64,000 bases of DNA from Rhynchonema sp. JSB1_4 (taxonomy: Eukaryota; Nematoda; Chromadorea; Monhysterida; Xyalidae): positions 48,951 through 112,950 of the forward strand of contig JASAMV010006842.1 in the NCBI GenBank assembly GCA_030248065.1. The letters are read 5' to 3'. This document shows positions 1 to 14,400 of the stretch, piece after piece. Under the pieces are notes generated by a model. The model had not been told where the DNA came from, made no database searches, and saw nothing but the letters and a program-made list of their open reading frames with translations. Position 1 is the first letter of the stretch; every line of letters begins with the position of its first letter. Made by a program: the position numbers and the translations under genes.

Positions 1-3000
1 TTCGCCACGGCCTGTGCGGTGCGTGCATTATCGCCCGTCAATAGCACCACATCCAGTCCATCGCGTCGCAGTGCATATACGGCCAGTGGGGCTTCAGGCT
101 TGATCGTGTCCGCCACCGACATGATACACACCGCCACACCTGTGTGCGCAGAAGAATAGAAGCGACGAGAAAACTGAATGCGGGCGGTCAAAGAGAAAAC
201 GACTATAGCGGTACGTTATGCCCTCTTTACAGTGACATGATTTCTAGCCGTTAGCATTTTCGGTCACCGAGAGGTGAAATGACAGCGGCAGACTATGCTC
301 AACAGTCAGTTGAAGTGCATCAGTCACATCACCGCCGCCAGGAAGCACTTTGCTTTGCTCACATCGGGGTCTCGTTTGATTTGACACCCAAATTTTTGCA
401 TATCTTGTGCCCGTCCGTCAAGCCTCAGCCAGCACTCACCCACCTTAGTGCCAGCCGAATCCATACCAGCCTGTCTGTTCGCCGAATATTTACTCACCAC
501 CATATCAGAAACTGTCACCATTCACAAGTCAGCACTGTAAAGGCAAACCACACCAACACGAGCCCGATTTCGGAGGTGGTGTGCTACAAAATGAATAGAC
601 AGAGAAAATCCTCCGCACCACGTTGTATTCTGCAACGTGTAAGATGTCCCAAAACAGCAGTCACTTCAGAATGTTTCACTAATCTGCCACCTTCGAGATC
701 GGGCTCATGTTGGCGTGGTGCTACTATACCTAACCATCAACAGCAGCGAGCACACTAATATTGCCGCGTTGTTGTTCATCGTCCAAATGTTGCCCGATGT
801 TCGCATCCAGCTCAACGCCGACGCGCTCCATCCACGTTCGATTGCCCACACACACCGTGAACGAAGGACCGGCGAACGGTGGCGCTCAAATGATTGTAAA
901 TATTAGATTGTTGTGGAATCAGCATTCTCGCATGAAACAAGACGAGAATCCTATTATTTTTCGCCAGTTGGACCGATTGATGTTTAAAGGTAATTATGTA
1001 CTCCAAGGCGTATCGGCGTTGGCCAATGGGTTTTTGGTCATGATAAAATCAATAAAAAAACATTAAAAGTATTCCGATCAGAATGATGGTCACCGGAAGA
1101 CAATGGTGCAACACACATGCCAATCATGTCACGGGCCAATCAAAATTACACAGTGGTTGAGGCAGACTGCCGGCGCGTTCCTTTGACACAGTGGTGTCGT
1201 TGGGGGAAGGGGGGGTTCTAGTATCCGGTATCTTGATTTTTCTCACCCATGGGTATCCTGTACCCTGACTTTTTGCCTAGGGGCATCCTCCCTAAATTTT
1301 TTTTGTAAAAAAATGCGCCATTTTTACCTCCAAAATGCTCAAAGTCGCTTGCTGTCGCAAGCATAACCCCAAACTAACCATTTTTGTGCTTCCAACACCA
1401 ATTTTGCTCAATCTTCCTCTAAAAATTTGACCGTTTTTGAACAACCGCCCTGGGTATCCGAGATTTTTGATTTGGGGGGTGGGGGACAACCCCACAGGTA
1501 TCCGAGATTTTTCATTTTGTGTATCCGGTATTCGAAAATTTTGGATTGTGGGTATCCGGTATCCTGACTTTTTGAGTTCCCAACGACAACACAGGGTTGA
1601 CACAAACAATTTGGGCGTTTACGCAGTGCGCGCGCGCACTCACACGCTTCAACAAACATAACAGCGGGATGCACGAAAAAGCAAAACATCCAGATTGCGA
1701 ACAAATGAGCAGTACAAAAGGGCGCACAACCAAAATCCGCCCAGCGCCAAACCTTTCACGCCATTGCTCGTCGTGTCCAACGTTTGCGTTCTTTGCGCCG
1801 TCGCAATCCGTCTCACCACGACCTCATCGACGACCGTTGTGTCTTCGCGTGGTTCTTTGTTCAACTCGAACGCATCCAGCATGTTGTCCACGTCCCGAAC
1901 GCGGCACATCACGCCCAGACCGGGTGACGCGTGGAATTTGTCCACGCGACCCAGCTGGCGCGTGCACAGGAACTGCAGTTGAGGAGCAACAGAACATCCA
2001 GTATTTTGCATCGGCTCACAGTGGCTCATGATGGTAGACAGCTGCTGCCACCCATGGTAAACTACGAAAAGTTCCCAGGACGCTGTAAAACTAAGTGATC
2101 CGATCGGTTCAGCTCTGCCTCGTTTACTCAGGTCCCTTTCCGTATCTGGGTATTTCGAGATTTCGTGAAGACACTGATCTAGACATCTGATAAACAATTT
2201 TTTACGCCGGTCGAAAATGTTGTCCAAAAATCCATCAGTGAAGGACTCAGACTCAATATCCCTGACGCATAAAGGCACGTCAACAAGACAGATCCGATCC
2301 GCTCGCCAACTTTGATTCTATCCTACCGAGTAAAGGCCACTCCATACTTTGTCTCGTTGCGATACACGCAACATTTTCTCGCGCGGTGATTGGCTCATGC
2401 GCGACACACAGCCAATCAGCGCGTCAGAAAATGTTGCGTGACACACGCAACCGTTTATGACGCGCTAATTGGCTGTTGGTGGCGCACGAGCCAATCAACG
2501 CTCGAGAAAATGTTTGCGCGTATCGCAACGGGTCAGCCCCAAGCCAACGCACAGTTACTCTTTGAATAAATAATCCATCGACTTCAAAATCGCACCGCAA
2601 AGCCACACCTTCATCGCAAACTCCTTGATTGCGCCAGCTATTGGATGTTCGCTGGATGATTCAGCAGTGCCAATCAATGCCATCAACATTGACATGGCCA
2701 GACGCGATTGGTCAACGAACAACAACAACGACACCAGACGGGGCCGACCGACAGTGATCGTGCCCGTCTTGTCGAATACGATTGTTTTGATCTGAATGTA
2801 TTGAATGGGTGATCGTGGAATGGCCGACGCAGTGAATCACTTATGATGAGGTGTTAGGGCTGAATTATATATCATTATAAACTACAAAATTGTTATTAAA
2901 AATTATTATATCATTGTACCGGCGCACTCCAATGAGCAACATGAATGGTCCACCCATGTATTTGGTTCAACTATTCTACAATAATGCCGAATTGTATAGG

Positions 3001-5454
3001 TGACTTTGAGCATTTTCGATACGCGTCGGAGGCGAAAATCAACAGTCGAAACTTTTGACCGAAAGATCATGCCGGCGTAAAGCATCAACAAAATGGCCAG
3101 CACTGCCTGGCTGTTAAAAAACACCAATCAATCCAATCGGTTGTGCAGCACGACATGTAAAAAAAACCAGCTATTGAATTTCTATAAATGCCCGCTCACC
3201 GATGTAATGGTGGACGGATGGCTATGCCGCTACACCAACCCCAAGTGGTACACTGCACCACTATACTTGTGTTTTATCGGCGAAAATGGATGTTTTTCGA
3301 ATTATTTGGCCAAAATCATAAAAAGTGCCTATTTGAGGTGTATTAGGCAGTAAAATTACGTGTAACAAAACGTTTTTGCACCTGAAAGTGGTACTCTGTT
3401 TACTCCCCTCCCCGCAAGGCCATCTTGTACCACTTGACCTGCAAGTACACTGCCTCACACCCGCTTTTCACAAAAAAGACAGGCTAACACTGTGAAAAAA
3501 AAACAACGGAAACCCTCAACCGAGTCAAACCTTATGCGCCGTTTCGAGTGGCTGCCCGCCTTTGATCAATATCCCATTGGTCGCGCCCATGCCCGTGCCC
3601 ACCATCACGGCTGTGGGCGTGGCCAGACCCAGTGCGCACGGACATGCCACAGCCAATACCTGGCACAGACGAAGAAAATGTTTCGTCACACTTCCATATA
3701 GTGGAATGGTCAATGCATGGCTCAATTCATCATTTATCACTTATGCTGGCGAAAAAAACCGGTTTTTTTTATATTTCGTGGAAAAAACCGAAAAACACAA
3801 AAAAACGATAAAGAACCGCGTGTGCAAGGATAGGGGAAGCCCAAATGTATTTTGGGCATGTTAAAGGGCTCGGGACATAACCGAAGGAAAGGTAGCAGGA
3901 CATATTTTACATACCGTTGGAAAGCATTCCGACAGCCTATGTCACGCACAAATTTTAAGCTCCTTGGAGATTCGCTATCTCTTGGTAGAGCGACTTTTCG
4001 TTCCAGAAAAAAGTGGATTTTTGCACAAATTGGAACGACCGGTGCAGAAACCCCAAATGAGTTGAAGGTCAAGTAACACGTGAATAGGATTACAACAGCT
4101 TCTGAATAGCTTACCATCACAACTTCAGGCGCTCAAAGCATTGCTTCACACGGTGAGGGCACGAAACGTTCCAAAAATCGGCCTTATTTTTCGAGAACAG
4201 AAGTTTGTCCCTAAATCTTGAGGCCACGCTTAGCGCTGCGGAAATAAGAATGCAATGGGGAAGTAGAGCATAGTCGAAAGTACCAGAAAATAAGGTTTTC
4301 AAATTTTTTAACTCATGGCTAGCTCCGTGACAGGCTTAAAAATCCATTAAATTGCCGCCAAATTAGGTGATTACATTCATCGCCAGAATTGTGATACATA
4401 AAGTCCACAGATTGTATCGGATTCGAAACAAAAAAATGAGAGAAACGTCTGGTTTAACAACCTATCAAGGTCCGAAGACCCCAAGGTCTACAGATCTCTC
4501 GGGGCAGCCATACTAACCTGAATATGATATTCAGCTATAAATGCTTATTGTTAACAGCTACTGTAAATGTGACAACACCAAACAATGTATCTCGGGAGTA
4601 GCTTTCGAATGATATATAACAAGCCCCAATAAATTCTTACGCTTAAGGGCAGAGGTTAAAAAAATGGTTTTTTGACGATTCTGGAACAAACCGTCACGTC
4701 ACCGTGTGCGATTTCGGAATTTTCACCGTTTCTTGTCTATAGTAAGAGATAGTATGGGCATGTTATATATCGTTCGATAGCTACGTTGAAGCTACATCGT
4801 TTGGTGCTATCAAATGTGCAATAATCGTTAACAGTAACGACTTATAGCCAAATATCTTATTCAGGCTGGCATGGCTGCAGCAGCCGGACCATGGGGTTTG
4901 AAGCCTTGAAACTCGTCTAGATTGTTGGACTGTGCGTTTATCTGACTTTCTTGTTTCCAATGCAATGCAATACGTGGCTTATTTACATCACGTTTCCGTC
5001 AATAAATGCAACTATGCAGTTTAGTGGCAATTTTTAGGTCTTTTTCGGCCTGTCACGCCGCTATCTAAGTGCTTCCAAATTTAAAAACCTTATTTTCTGG
5101 TACTTTCGAAAATGCTCTATGTTTCTATTGCATTTTCATTTCTGCAACACGAAGCGCGGCCTCAAAATTTAGAGACAAACTTGTGTTTTCGAAAAATGTG
5201 GCCGATTTTTGGAACATTTCGCACCCTCACCGAGTGAAGCAATGCTTTGAGCGACTGAAGTTCTCATGATAAGTTATCCAGAAGCTGTTGTAATCCTGTC
5301 CACGTATTACTTGACTTTCAACTCATTTGGGGATTCTGTATCGGTCGTTTCAAGTTGTGAAAAATTTCACTTTTTTCTGGAACGAAAAGTCGCTCTACCA
5401 AGAGATAGCGAAATCAGGAGTAACATCGACAACGTCACGCCTCCCAACAAAACA

Positions 5455-5486
<32 letters not shown>

Positions 5487-8400
5487 GTATTTTCGAGGCA
5501 CGTTAATGTCAGCACGGACATTCTGATTATGACCAAAATCATAATAATAATAATGTGAAATATCTAAGAACGACACTGCCAAACAGCAGGACATTCAAAT
5601 ATCATAAAGTTCAAAAAAGGAAATCTGAACAATCCACGGCAGTCAGATCAGACGGTGACCTAAAATCGAACAATAATGAAGTGAACCAACAAAACCCACA
5701 GTAATTGCCGACTCGAACGCAAACTTGAATATGGATTGGTCGCTTTCCGGTTTGTGCGTCTTCATTGACCCCATCGTTGTGGACAACAGTGTGGGACTAG
5801 CCGTCGACGTCGCGTTGGCTTTGTGCTCGGCAAAATGCTGCAGAAGGAAATTAAGCAATGAGGAATATTTATACTGGAATTTTTGGCTTTGTTAAGCTAT
5901 CGATACCATAAGCTGATTGCAAAGAACACTGGGTGCTGTCTTGTGGACGTGCTTTGCACAAATAAAAGATCAGACCGCAGAAAGGTTGAAAACGCTCAAT
6001 TTGACCATTGAAACATCTGAGAAACGTTACACGCTTTCAATCACTGCACAAAAAGTGACCGCACGAGATTATATCACCACATTCGCTACACGTTGGAAAA
6101 GCAATAATGCTCAAAAAATTAAAATACTACGCAGTGTTTTCGCTACAAACAGAGTCAGGATAAACGAGGTATGGACGAACTTTATGGTCCATCACGGGCA
6201 GTCCGATGGCCCATCCGATCACAATCCACGCCAACAACGTCAACACCGAAATGCCGATCACGCCCGGGATAAAGAAACCGGCGATTCGATCGGCTGTTTG
6301 TTGGATTGGAGCCTGATTCAGCAAGGAGAATTAATGACATGGTTGGCAAACATCATCTTCTGTGACGATGGTAAACGCATACGTCAGACGTAAGGTCATC
6401 GCCAACGGGAATGTATTGGTCGCACAATGACCATAAAGAATTCATCAAAATCAATCCTGATTTTCAAGTTCAGTCACTCTTAACCACTGTGCTATTTGTG
6501 ATTCTCACAAAACATTTTCAGCTGAAAATAATTTAGCAGAGCACCCACGTTGCTGCGGGTCTGAAACATTTTGGTGACTGCATTCTTTGTGTGCGATCGC
6601 GCAACGCAACGTCACTGCCCAGTCACTTTCTTGCTTCACGATTCAAGAAAAAAATTGACCAATTCTTATAAAGTCATTGTGCGACCAACAGACCACAAAA
6701 CAGGGCGGGCAAGCCAGCCAGCAAATTACAGTAACACTACGCCAACGCGAAGGTGGAAGTTCAGTGAAACATTCTGACGTGGCTGCTGATTTGGGAAACG
6801 TTACACGTTGAAGAATACGACAGGTTGTGTTGGTTATCCAAAACTTCACCGTCAATAACGATAAGGCCGCTCTCTGACAAAAGCAAGACTCAAAAAGTTT
6901 ACTACACACTTTTTGCTTTTGTCAGAGAGCAAAAGCAAAAAGCAAAAACTTAAAAAAACTTGAAAAAAACAAAAAGTCATCATGACTTTTTATGCCCAAA
7001 ACCAGGCTGGACAAACCCGAAAATAAAAGATTATAGGCAATCCGCCAGCTCATGGCCCTCAACACACAGCACCACAACTGCCCAAAACATCTCTCTCACC
7101 GAAACCCCCAAAGGGAAAAAAGAGCAAAAAAAACAAAAAAAAAAAGCCCAACCCCCCCCAAAAAAAGGCGGCCCCCCAAAAAAAAAGACACATAGGTCTG
7201 GAACACGCTAGTGTTTGCTGCTTGTGCGCGCTTCACAACTTTTTGCTTTTGCTCTCTAACAAAAGCAAAAAGCAAAAAGTCAACTTTTTGCTTTTGCTCT
7301 CTGACAAAAGCAAAAAGCAAAGTGTGCTGTGAACTTTTTGCTTTTGTCAGAGAGCGGCCTGACGGTGTTTGGTGGAGTAAATGGCAATCATGTACAAAAA
7401 AACCAGGTCTAATGCAACATAACGCCGAATTCCAACCTTCGAAGTCTGCGCCTGCTCCACGAGTCTAACAATCTGCGCCAGCGTCGAGTCATCGCCAACA
7501 TGCGTGGCTCGGATCAACAACGTGCCGTGCTGGTTCACCGATCCGCCGATCACCTATATATGCATCGTTGGTGTGCTGGTTAGACAGATTTACCATTTTT
7601 TTGCAATTTTTATTATCATCGTCGAACATTATGATAAATAATGTCAGTTAAATCGATATCATTCGATTTAACTTCTTGACGATCGGTCGCCGGTCCATGG
7701 CATGCGATTTTTTCTAAAATATATAGGTGATGCTGGAATTTACTGATGCCACCAATCCCGATCATGGAATTTTTAAAACAAATGTGGCTGATTTTTAGCT
7801 ACTAAAGTTATTGAAAAGCTAGTAAATTTTCAAATTTAGTAGCCTTTACACTGCTAAATTTAAATTTAGCAGCGTAAAGGCTACTAAATTTACTTATTTG
7901 GGCCAAAAGGCGAGTAAATTGGCACTTCAGTAGAAAAAAAACAGTAAATTTTTCACTTTCTAGCCTTTTGCTACTAGTCTATTTTGACAAAAATGAGCCC
8001 TGCCCCAGATCAGTGCAGCCAGCCGGGAACAGCAACCAATTTCATGATCGTCAGAGAGTAAGTGAAGTCGCATCAATAAGCGCCAAAGTACCGCTACTTA
8101 AACTGTCAAGAGAAGTGCATGTCTGTTGCCTGGAACATCTTGTTTCGATCAATTTCCATTCACCAATCACATCAACCAACCAGACCTTTTCGGCGGCCAA
8201 AATAATATGTCAGGAGTTGTTCTTTTTGCCCAAAAAATTAGGCGCTGCCGGCTTTTTTGTCCAATAATATATGTAAATTTTTGTTTAATATATGTAATCT
8301 CAAAATAATATATGGCACAATATACATATTACATATATTTGCACAGCTCTGCAACCAACCATACTGTCGACATGCTTGCTCACGGGCATCGCTTCACCGG

Positions 8401-11400
8401 TTATGAACGATTCATCGGCCGTGCTGCGTCCGTCCACCACTCGACCGTCGACCGGAATCTTGGCGCCCGGAACCACCTAAAGCTAGTTGTTTGCGCGCAA
8501 GGATTATTCTTGGCTTATTATAAAGTGGGTGACACAGTGAAACGGCACGGGTGAAACGACCGTGTATTGGTTGGTCGTACGATGACCATACGCGAATCCA
8601 CCCCTCTAATGTTCCTGCAATGTCACGGGGGATATTTGGGGATTTTTTCAAATTGAACCAGGTTTTGACAAGCACCTCGCATTCCTATCAGTGAGAAGAA
8701 TGAGAAGCGTGCGTGTGCAGAAGTTTCATCCTGAATTCTACGCAAACAAAATGGTTCGGGGTTCGTATTACTGTAGTATTACATGCTTTGCGTGTGAAAT
8801 CGATTTATTTTACAACACACACATACACTTCCGATAAATAAAGCTGATAAATGGAAAAGAAAATAAGTGATTGTCAAAACCTGGTTCGATATGACAAAAA
8901 ATCGCCAGAAACCTCCCTTGACAATGCAGGAAAAATACGGGGATGGATTCTCATATGGTCATTCATTGCGCGACCAATATATAATCTCACGACTTAGGCA
9001 TGTGTCACTTCATTTCCACGCTTCACATGGCAAAATGTTTTATCTCGTCCTGTAAATATATCTGCACGCTAAATTAGCGACGAAAGCGCCGGATGGAGAA
9101 TTCAACCGAATTTGTCTGCCAGACTCTCAGAACCACAAAATCCGCACCCACCTTCAAAACATCGTCCCTCTGCACCAATTCAATGCTAATCAATTCCTCA
9201 TGCATTATCCTACTGGTCTGCTCGTCATACTTGACCAGCACCGCCTCTTTACATTGCAGTGACATCAGATGACTAAGCGCTTCCGAGGTCTTGCCCTGCA
9301 AAAATTCTTTGTTTAAGATTCCAACATAACCCATTCATGCAGTGCTTTGCGGCAAATATTTTTAACACTACGGCTCCCGGATCATGTCACCGTAAAGTGA
9401 CAAGGGTCGGTCACCTGGTGTGGGTGTGCCAAATATGAAACATCAGCCATCACCTTAGCAACGTGTTCCATCCATCTGCCGAGCGCAACAAACACAATCA
9501 ACATCGGCGGCACATCAAAGAAAGTCATCGGACTCGCTGGCCAATCGAGCGCCACGGCCGCCACCAGCACCGCAACTGATAAATGATGATGATTAGTTTT
9601 GTGTGTTTTTTTAAATTTATTTCAACCATTTTTGTCCCAACTATCAGTGCGCGTGGCAGCACACAACAACAATGTCATTTCCGCGTGTAACATCATCAGA
9701 AGAATCACAGGTACAAATCCGGTCTCAATCTTGGTGATCATGCACATGGCCTGTTTCGAATTGAGAATATTTCGAGATACCCCTAATAATTTGACCAATA
9801 CCAGAGAACTAACGAAAACGTCACGCTGGTTGAAATTAGTGGCATCAGCAAGAAAAACTCGAAAAACAACCTTTGACATACACAGTCACGCGAAGCACGA
9901 CAAGACCGGACCAATCACAAAGTTTGAAACAAACCCATTAAGAGCTGTTTTCATGCGATTTTTATACTATTTTCTCGTCTCCAATGAGTAAAACTCCATA
10001 AATCTAACCCGAATAAACATATGCGATGCTGGTTGCCAGCACAATGAGCACGTCCATCGTTAGACTGCCGTGTTTGACGGCGCGATACGAGGCTGCGTAG
10101 AATTGACGTGCACCAAGCAGCTGAAACATTAGAATGTATTGGTCTATGGTGAAGATGGCCTTCAAGGGTTTTGGGACTCGGATTTATATTATGAGCGCAT
10201 TTTTTTACTCGACAACCTTTATTCTCTTTATTCTACTAAGTATCAAACATTCCCAGCGAAAGCTCTTCCAGCTGATGTTACACACGTGACGTAATAGACT
10301 TGCACATATGGACAGAGAGCAGTATCGTTTCGTTATTCAGGGATTGTCAAAAATAAAATTCGACGAAAAATGGATTGGCATTAAACTGGGTGCTGTCGGC
10401 ACGTATCCCACACTAAGTTGACTTCGGTGTTATTGTACCTTGCAGTGACGTCGTTGAGAGAGGGCGGCAATATTTGTAAATATTCACCACATAAGGACTC
10501 ACAATAAAGAGGCCACACGGTGTCTAAAACTCAAAAAGGTTAGATACCCCAATGCCGCTGGCAGGGAATTACGGATACCAGGCAGGAGGGGGTACCATGC
10601 CCCCCAAACGACCCGCTGTTATCACGTACATGGTAGTAACCTCTTTGTAACAATATTTCAGTCGCAACTTCCTCGGCGCTTTTATGGCTTTTATTCGCAG
10701 CTTCTCAACAGGATTACCTTTCATACACCTTTTTAGCGCATAATGCGTCAAATATACACTATTTTGGGCGGTGCCCAATTTTGGCTCGGAAAAATATAAA
10801 AAAACCGTTTTTTCCAAAAAACGGTTCTTTTCCAGTAATTTTTTTCCAGAAAAATTGCAACTATACGTGTCATCACACGAAAAAATGCCCCTGCCCGACC
10901 CAACCTGCACCGGTGTGCACAACACGAACAGCAATAGATTATCAACGCTGATGCCGGGATGCAGAACAGCAATCTGATTCTGGGGCTTCATGTGCGATTG
11001 ACGGATCCAATGGAAGTAGACCATCACGCCCATCACAGGCACGCCAAACAGAAGCGAGAAAAAGAACGACTGACGCCATCTGATGAATGACTTTTTTTGC
11101 AAAAAATTACAAAAAATGATTCATGGATTGTTGAAATTGCTGAATTTCATCAACATCGAACCTTCGAATTTCTTTCTTGTGCTCGAGCCCACGAGATCGC
11201 GAGTCTTTCGTGGCCAGCGTCGCATCGTAGCCGAGATCCTATAAGCGGATCAGAGCTGATAAGAGTCAAATTACTGTTTGCAGCTCGCGAATTCTTATGG
11301 CAACAGGGATCATATCAACAGACACATAGGGTGATATTTTCGAAACGGTGTAAAGGTGAGTTGGGTGGAAAGCTCAATCGAAAGCTCGGTCGGTGTCAGC

Positions 11401-14400
11401 TCGGTGTAAACATGAAACATTGCCTGCTGTTAACGTGGAATGTTTCATGTTTACACCGAGCTTACACCGACCTTTACACCCAACTGAGCTTTGCACCGTT
11501 TCGAAAATGCCACCCATAAATGCAGATTTTCACGTAGGTATTTGAACAAGAGCAAAAACAAAACCAGTTATGCGCAATTCAAACGTACATCGACCATCTG
11601 AATGATGTCCCGTTGTCCGATGGCGGTTTGATCAAATCGAACAGTCGCCGAATTGGTTGCCAGTGCAACGGTGGCCGACAGCACGCCAGTGCGCGCGAGT
11701 AGGGCCGATTCGATGCGGGCAACGCACGATGAACAGGTCATGCCACTGATCTGAAAGCTGTCGGGTGTGCAGTGTACGGTACATCTGTGTCATCATGGCA
11801 CTGGCACGGCACCAGGGGTTTTTGCCACTAATGGTGGCTCATTGGGCCACTAAAATTTTGAATGAGCCACTGCAAATGAGCCACCAATGCGCCACCGGCC
11901 CATTTTGAAAAAAAAACCTGCACGGCGCTCACGCACTGCACCCATGCGGGTAACCTTACGAGCAGTGCCACGACATTATCGAGAGTCTATACATGTTACA
12001 TATAATTGAAACATTAGGTGTGTGTGTGTGTTCATTTGTTTACAACGTTCCTGCAGTCACATTTTGTTACCCGATTTGGTTCATCTCGCTCAGTTTGCAC
12101 AAGGAAATACGATTTGTTCGTAGTGTTCGCGAGAAACGAACCCTTTATAATGATAACGGACCCTTCATTATCTATGTATTATTGAGTTGGTGCCGACGCA
12201 ATAAACTAACTAACTAACCCTTTATTAAAAAAAGCAAACAAAACAAACCACGCACACACACGCACCTGCAGCTGCACGACCCCTGCACCGCCAGTTTGTC
12301 CCTCTTCAATCACACTGGCCGGGTATCCAAGTTCGGTCACATGATTGGCGATTTGCTGCGGCAGAATCACGAACGAATCGTATTGCACTTCGGCCTTGCC
12401 CGCGATCAGCGCCACAAGCACGTTGCCGATGCCTGATTGGACAAGGGCAATGAATTGATCGGCAGCCACCGACCGGGCTAAGACAAGGAATCGAACTTGG
12501 CAAGCAATTGTATGACGGAAATCTTTGTAATCACGGGATCAACAAATTAATTGGATCAAGAAAAGTGCCCGACCTTCATAATAGGCTTGGTACGATCCGA
12601 TACCGAACTTACGCGACTTCATAAATTGAGAACATACATCTCAATACTTACTCACATAGTTTTGTCGACGTGTGCTAGTTGCTGGTAAATAAACAACTTC
12701 TATATTGCAAAAATTATACAGAAAAAATCGAAAAGTCAGATGTAGTTATCGATGTCGGATATGGTGATCGCATCAGACTGGTCCATGTAAGTATACATAC
12801 ATTATGCACCAATTCAACCCTACCCGATAACATAGTTTAGTCTCGTCCGTACAAGAAATGTAAAAAAATTACTTATTTTTAAAAAAGGTCGGATTTTTTT
12901 TAAAGTCGCCCACTTTTTAAATTTGAAAGGATAGAGTATTTTCGACTTTTAGGCTCCCAAAGCACCCAAGCTTTGAATTTAACCTCAATTTACCCCCATT
13001 GCACAAAAAAGTTCACCATACAAATTTGGGGAATTCTCGGACGTGAAGTTGAAAAGCTTTTCTTTACATCCCTGGTCCGGTCAAAAGTTCGACTTGATCA
13101 ATCAAAAATCCGCAAAACTCCGCCCACCATCGACTTTCTTCAGATTTCGTTCAATATTGGCCACACACGAGGCACAGGTCATTCCAGTCACACTCAGTGT
13201 ACAAGTGTCATATTGCACGGCATTCGTGTCATCATCAGCGATGACAATCGCGTCTGTCTTTGTCACCAATTTGTGCTTGTCGTTATTGACATCATGTGGG
13301 GTGTCGATGCGAAGAACTGGCGGTGATGCACCGTTGTGATGTTTGGAGTCGATATGTTTTTGGGGCTCAGGCGAGGTGATTTGGGTTTGGTCGGTGGACG
13401 GGAGACTGGGCGAAGAGGGCACGCGAGGCTGGTAGTCGGGTACATCTGCAATTTTATGTCATGTGTTGTTGCCTAGCGCGTAATAAGTATCAAGTTTATT
13501 TTGGTTGCACAATGACTTTATAAGAATTGGTCAAATTTTTTTCCTGAATCGTAAAGAGGGAAGTGACGGGGTGGTGACGTTGCGTTGCGTGACCGCACAC
13601 AAAGCATGTAGTAAAGAGAATGTTTCAGACCTGCGGCAACGTGGTTGATCTGCTGGATTATTTTCAGGTGAAAATGTTTTGTGAGAATAACAAATAGCAC
13701 AGTGGTTAAGAGTGACTGAACGTGAAAATCAGGATTGATTTGATGAATTCTTATATGGTCATTGTGCGACCAATTGTCATAGATCGAGAAGCTGCGTGTA
13801 GAAATGTCAAAAATGTTTCGGTTGCCGCCTAAATTTTTGGAATTCTTTTCATATGTAATCAACTCACCAGTCTTGTCCGACCAATCACGACCAAGAGTAA
13901 TTACAAAGACACTCAAAACAAGATAAAGGTTATAAAAAACAAAAATATCACGCACGCGACCCGAAATTCGTCTCACGACGGCCACGCGACAGCCCAGAAT
14001 GTGTATGAATGCTTGCAAATAATGAAACATCAGACACACACCTTGCACATCAATCAACTCCGCATCATATCCCATATCGTCAATTGCCTCGGCCACGTCC
14101 TCCGCACTCCGCCATGCGAACGCATCATAGAGCACCGATGCACGTTTGTCAACCAAACTGACGTTGATTTGTTGGATGCCCGCTTTCGGCGACATGGTCT
14201 CCTCGATATTGAGCACACACGAGTGACATGTCATGCCTTCGACCTGGTTTTTTTGGGAGAGAATATGGGGATGAGGTTTTGGGGTTCGTCAATTTTATGA
14301 GGCGATGGTATAGTAAATTTCCAAATTCGCTGCCGCACAGTAAAGTACGCCACATAGTTAATGTCAGGTTCTAAACCCGAAAATCAACTTGTGAAACATT

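Noticed and set aside
1649..2278. Single long minus-strand open frame of about 209 codons
   Set aside because: Only 1972-1753 is an ATP7 exon; the rest is intron read-through with no homology pattern.
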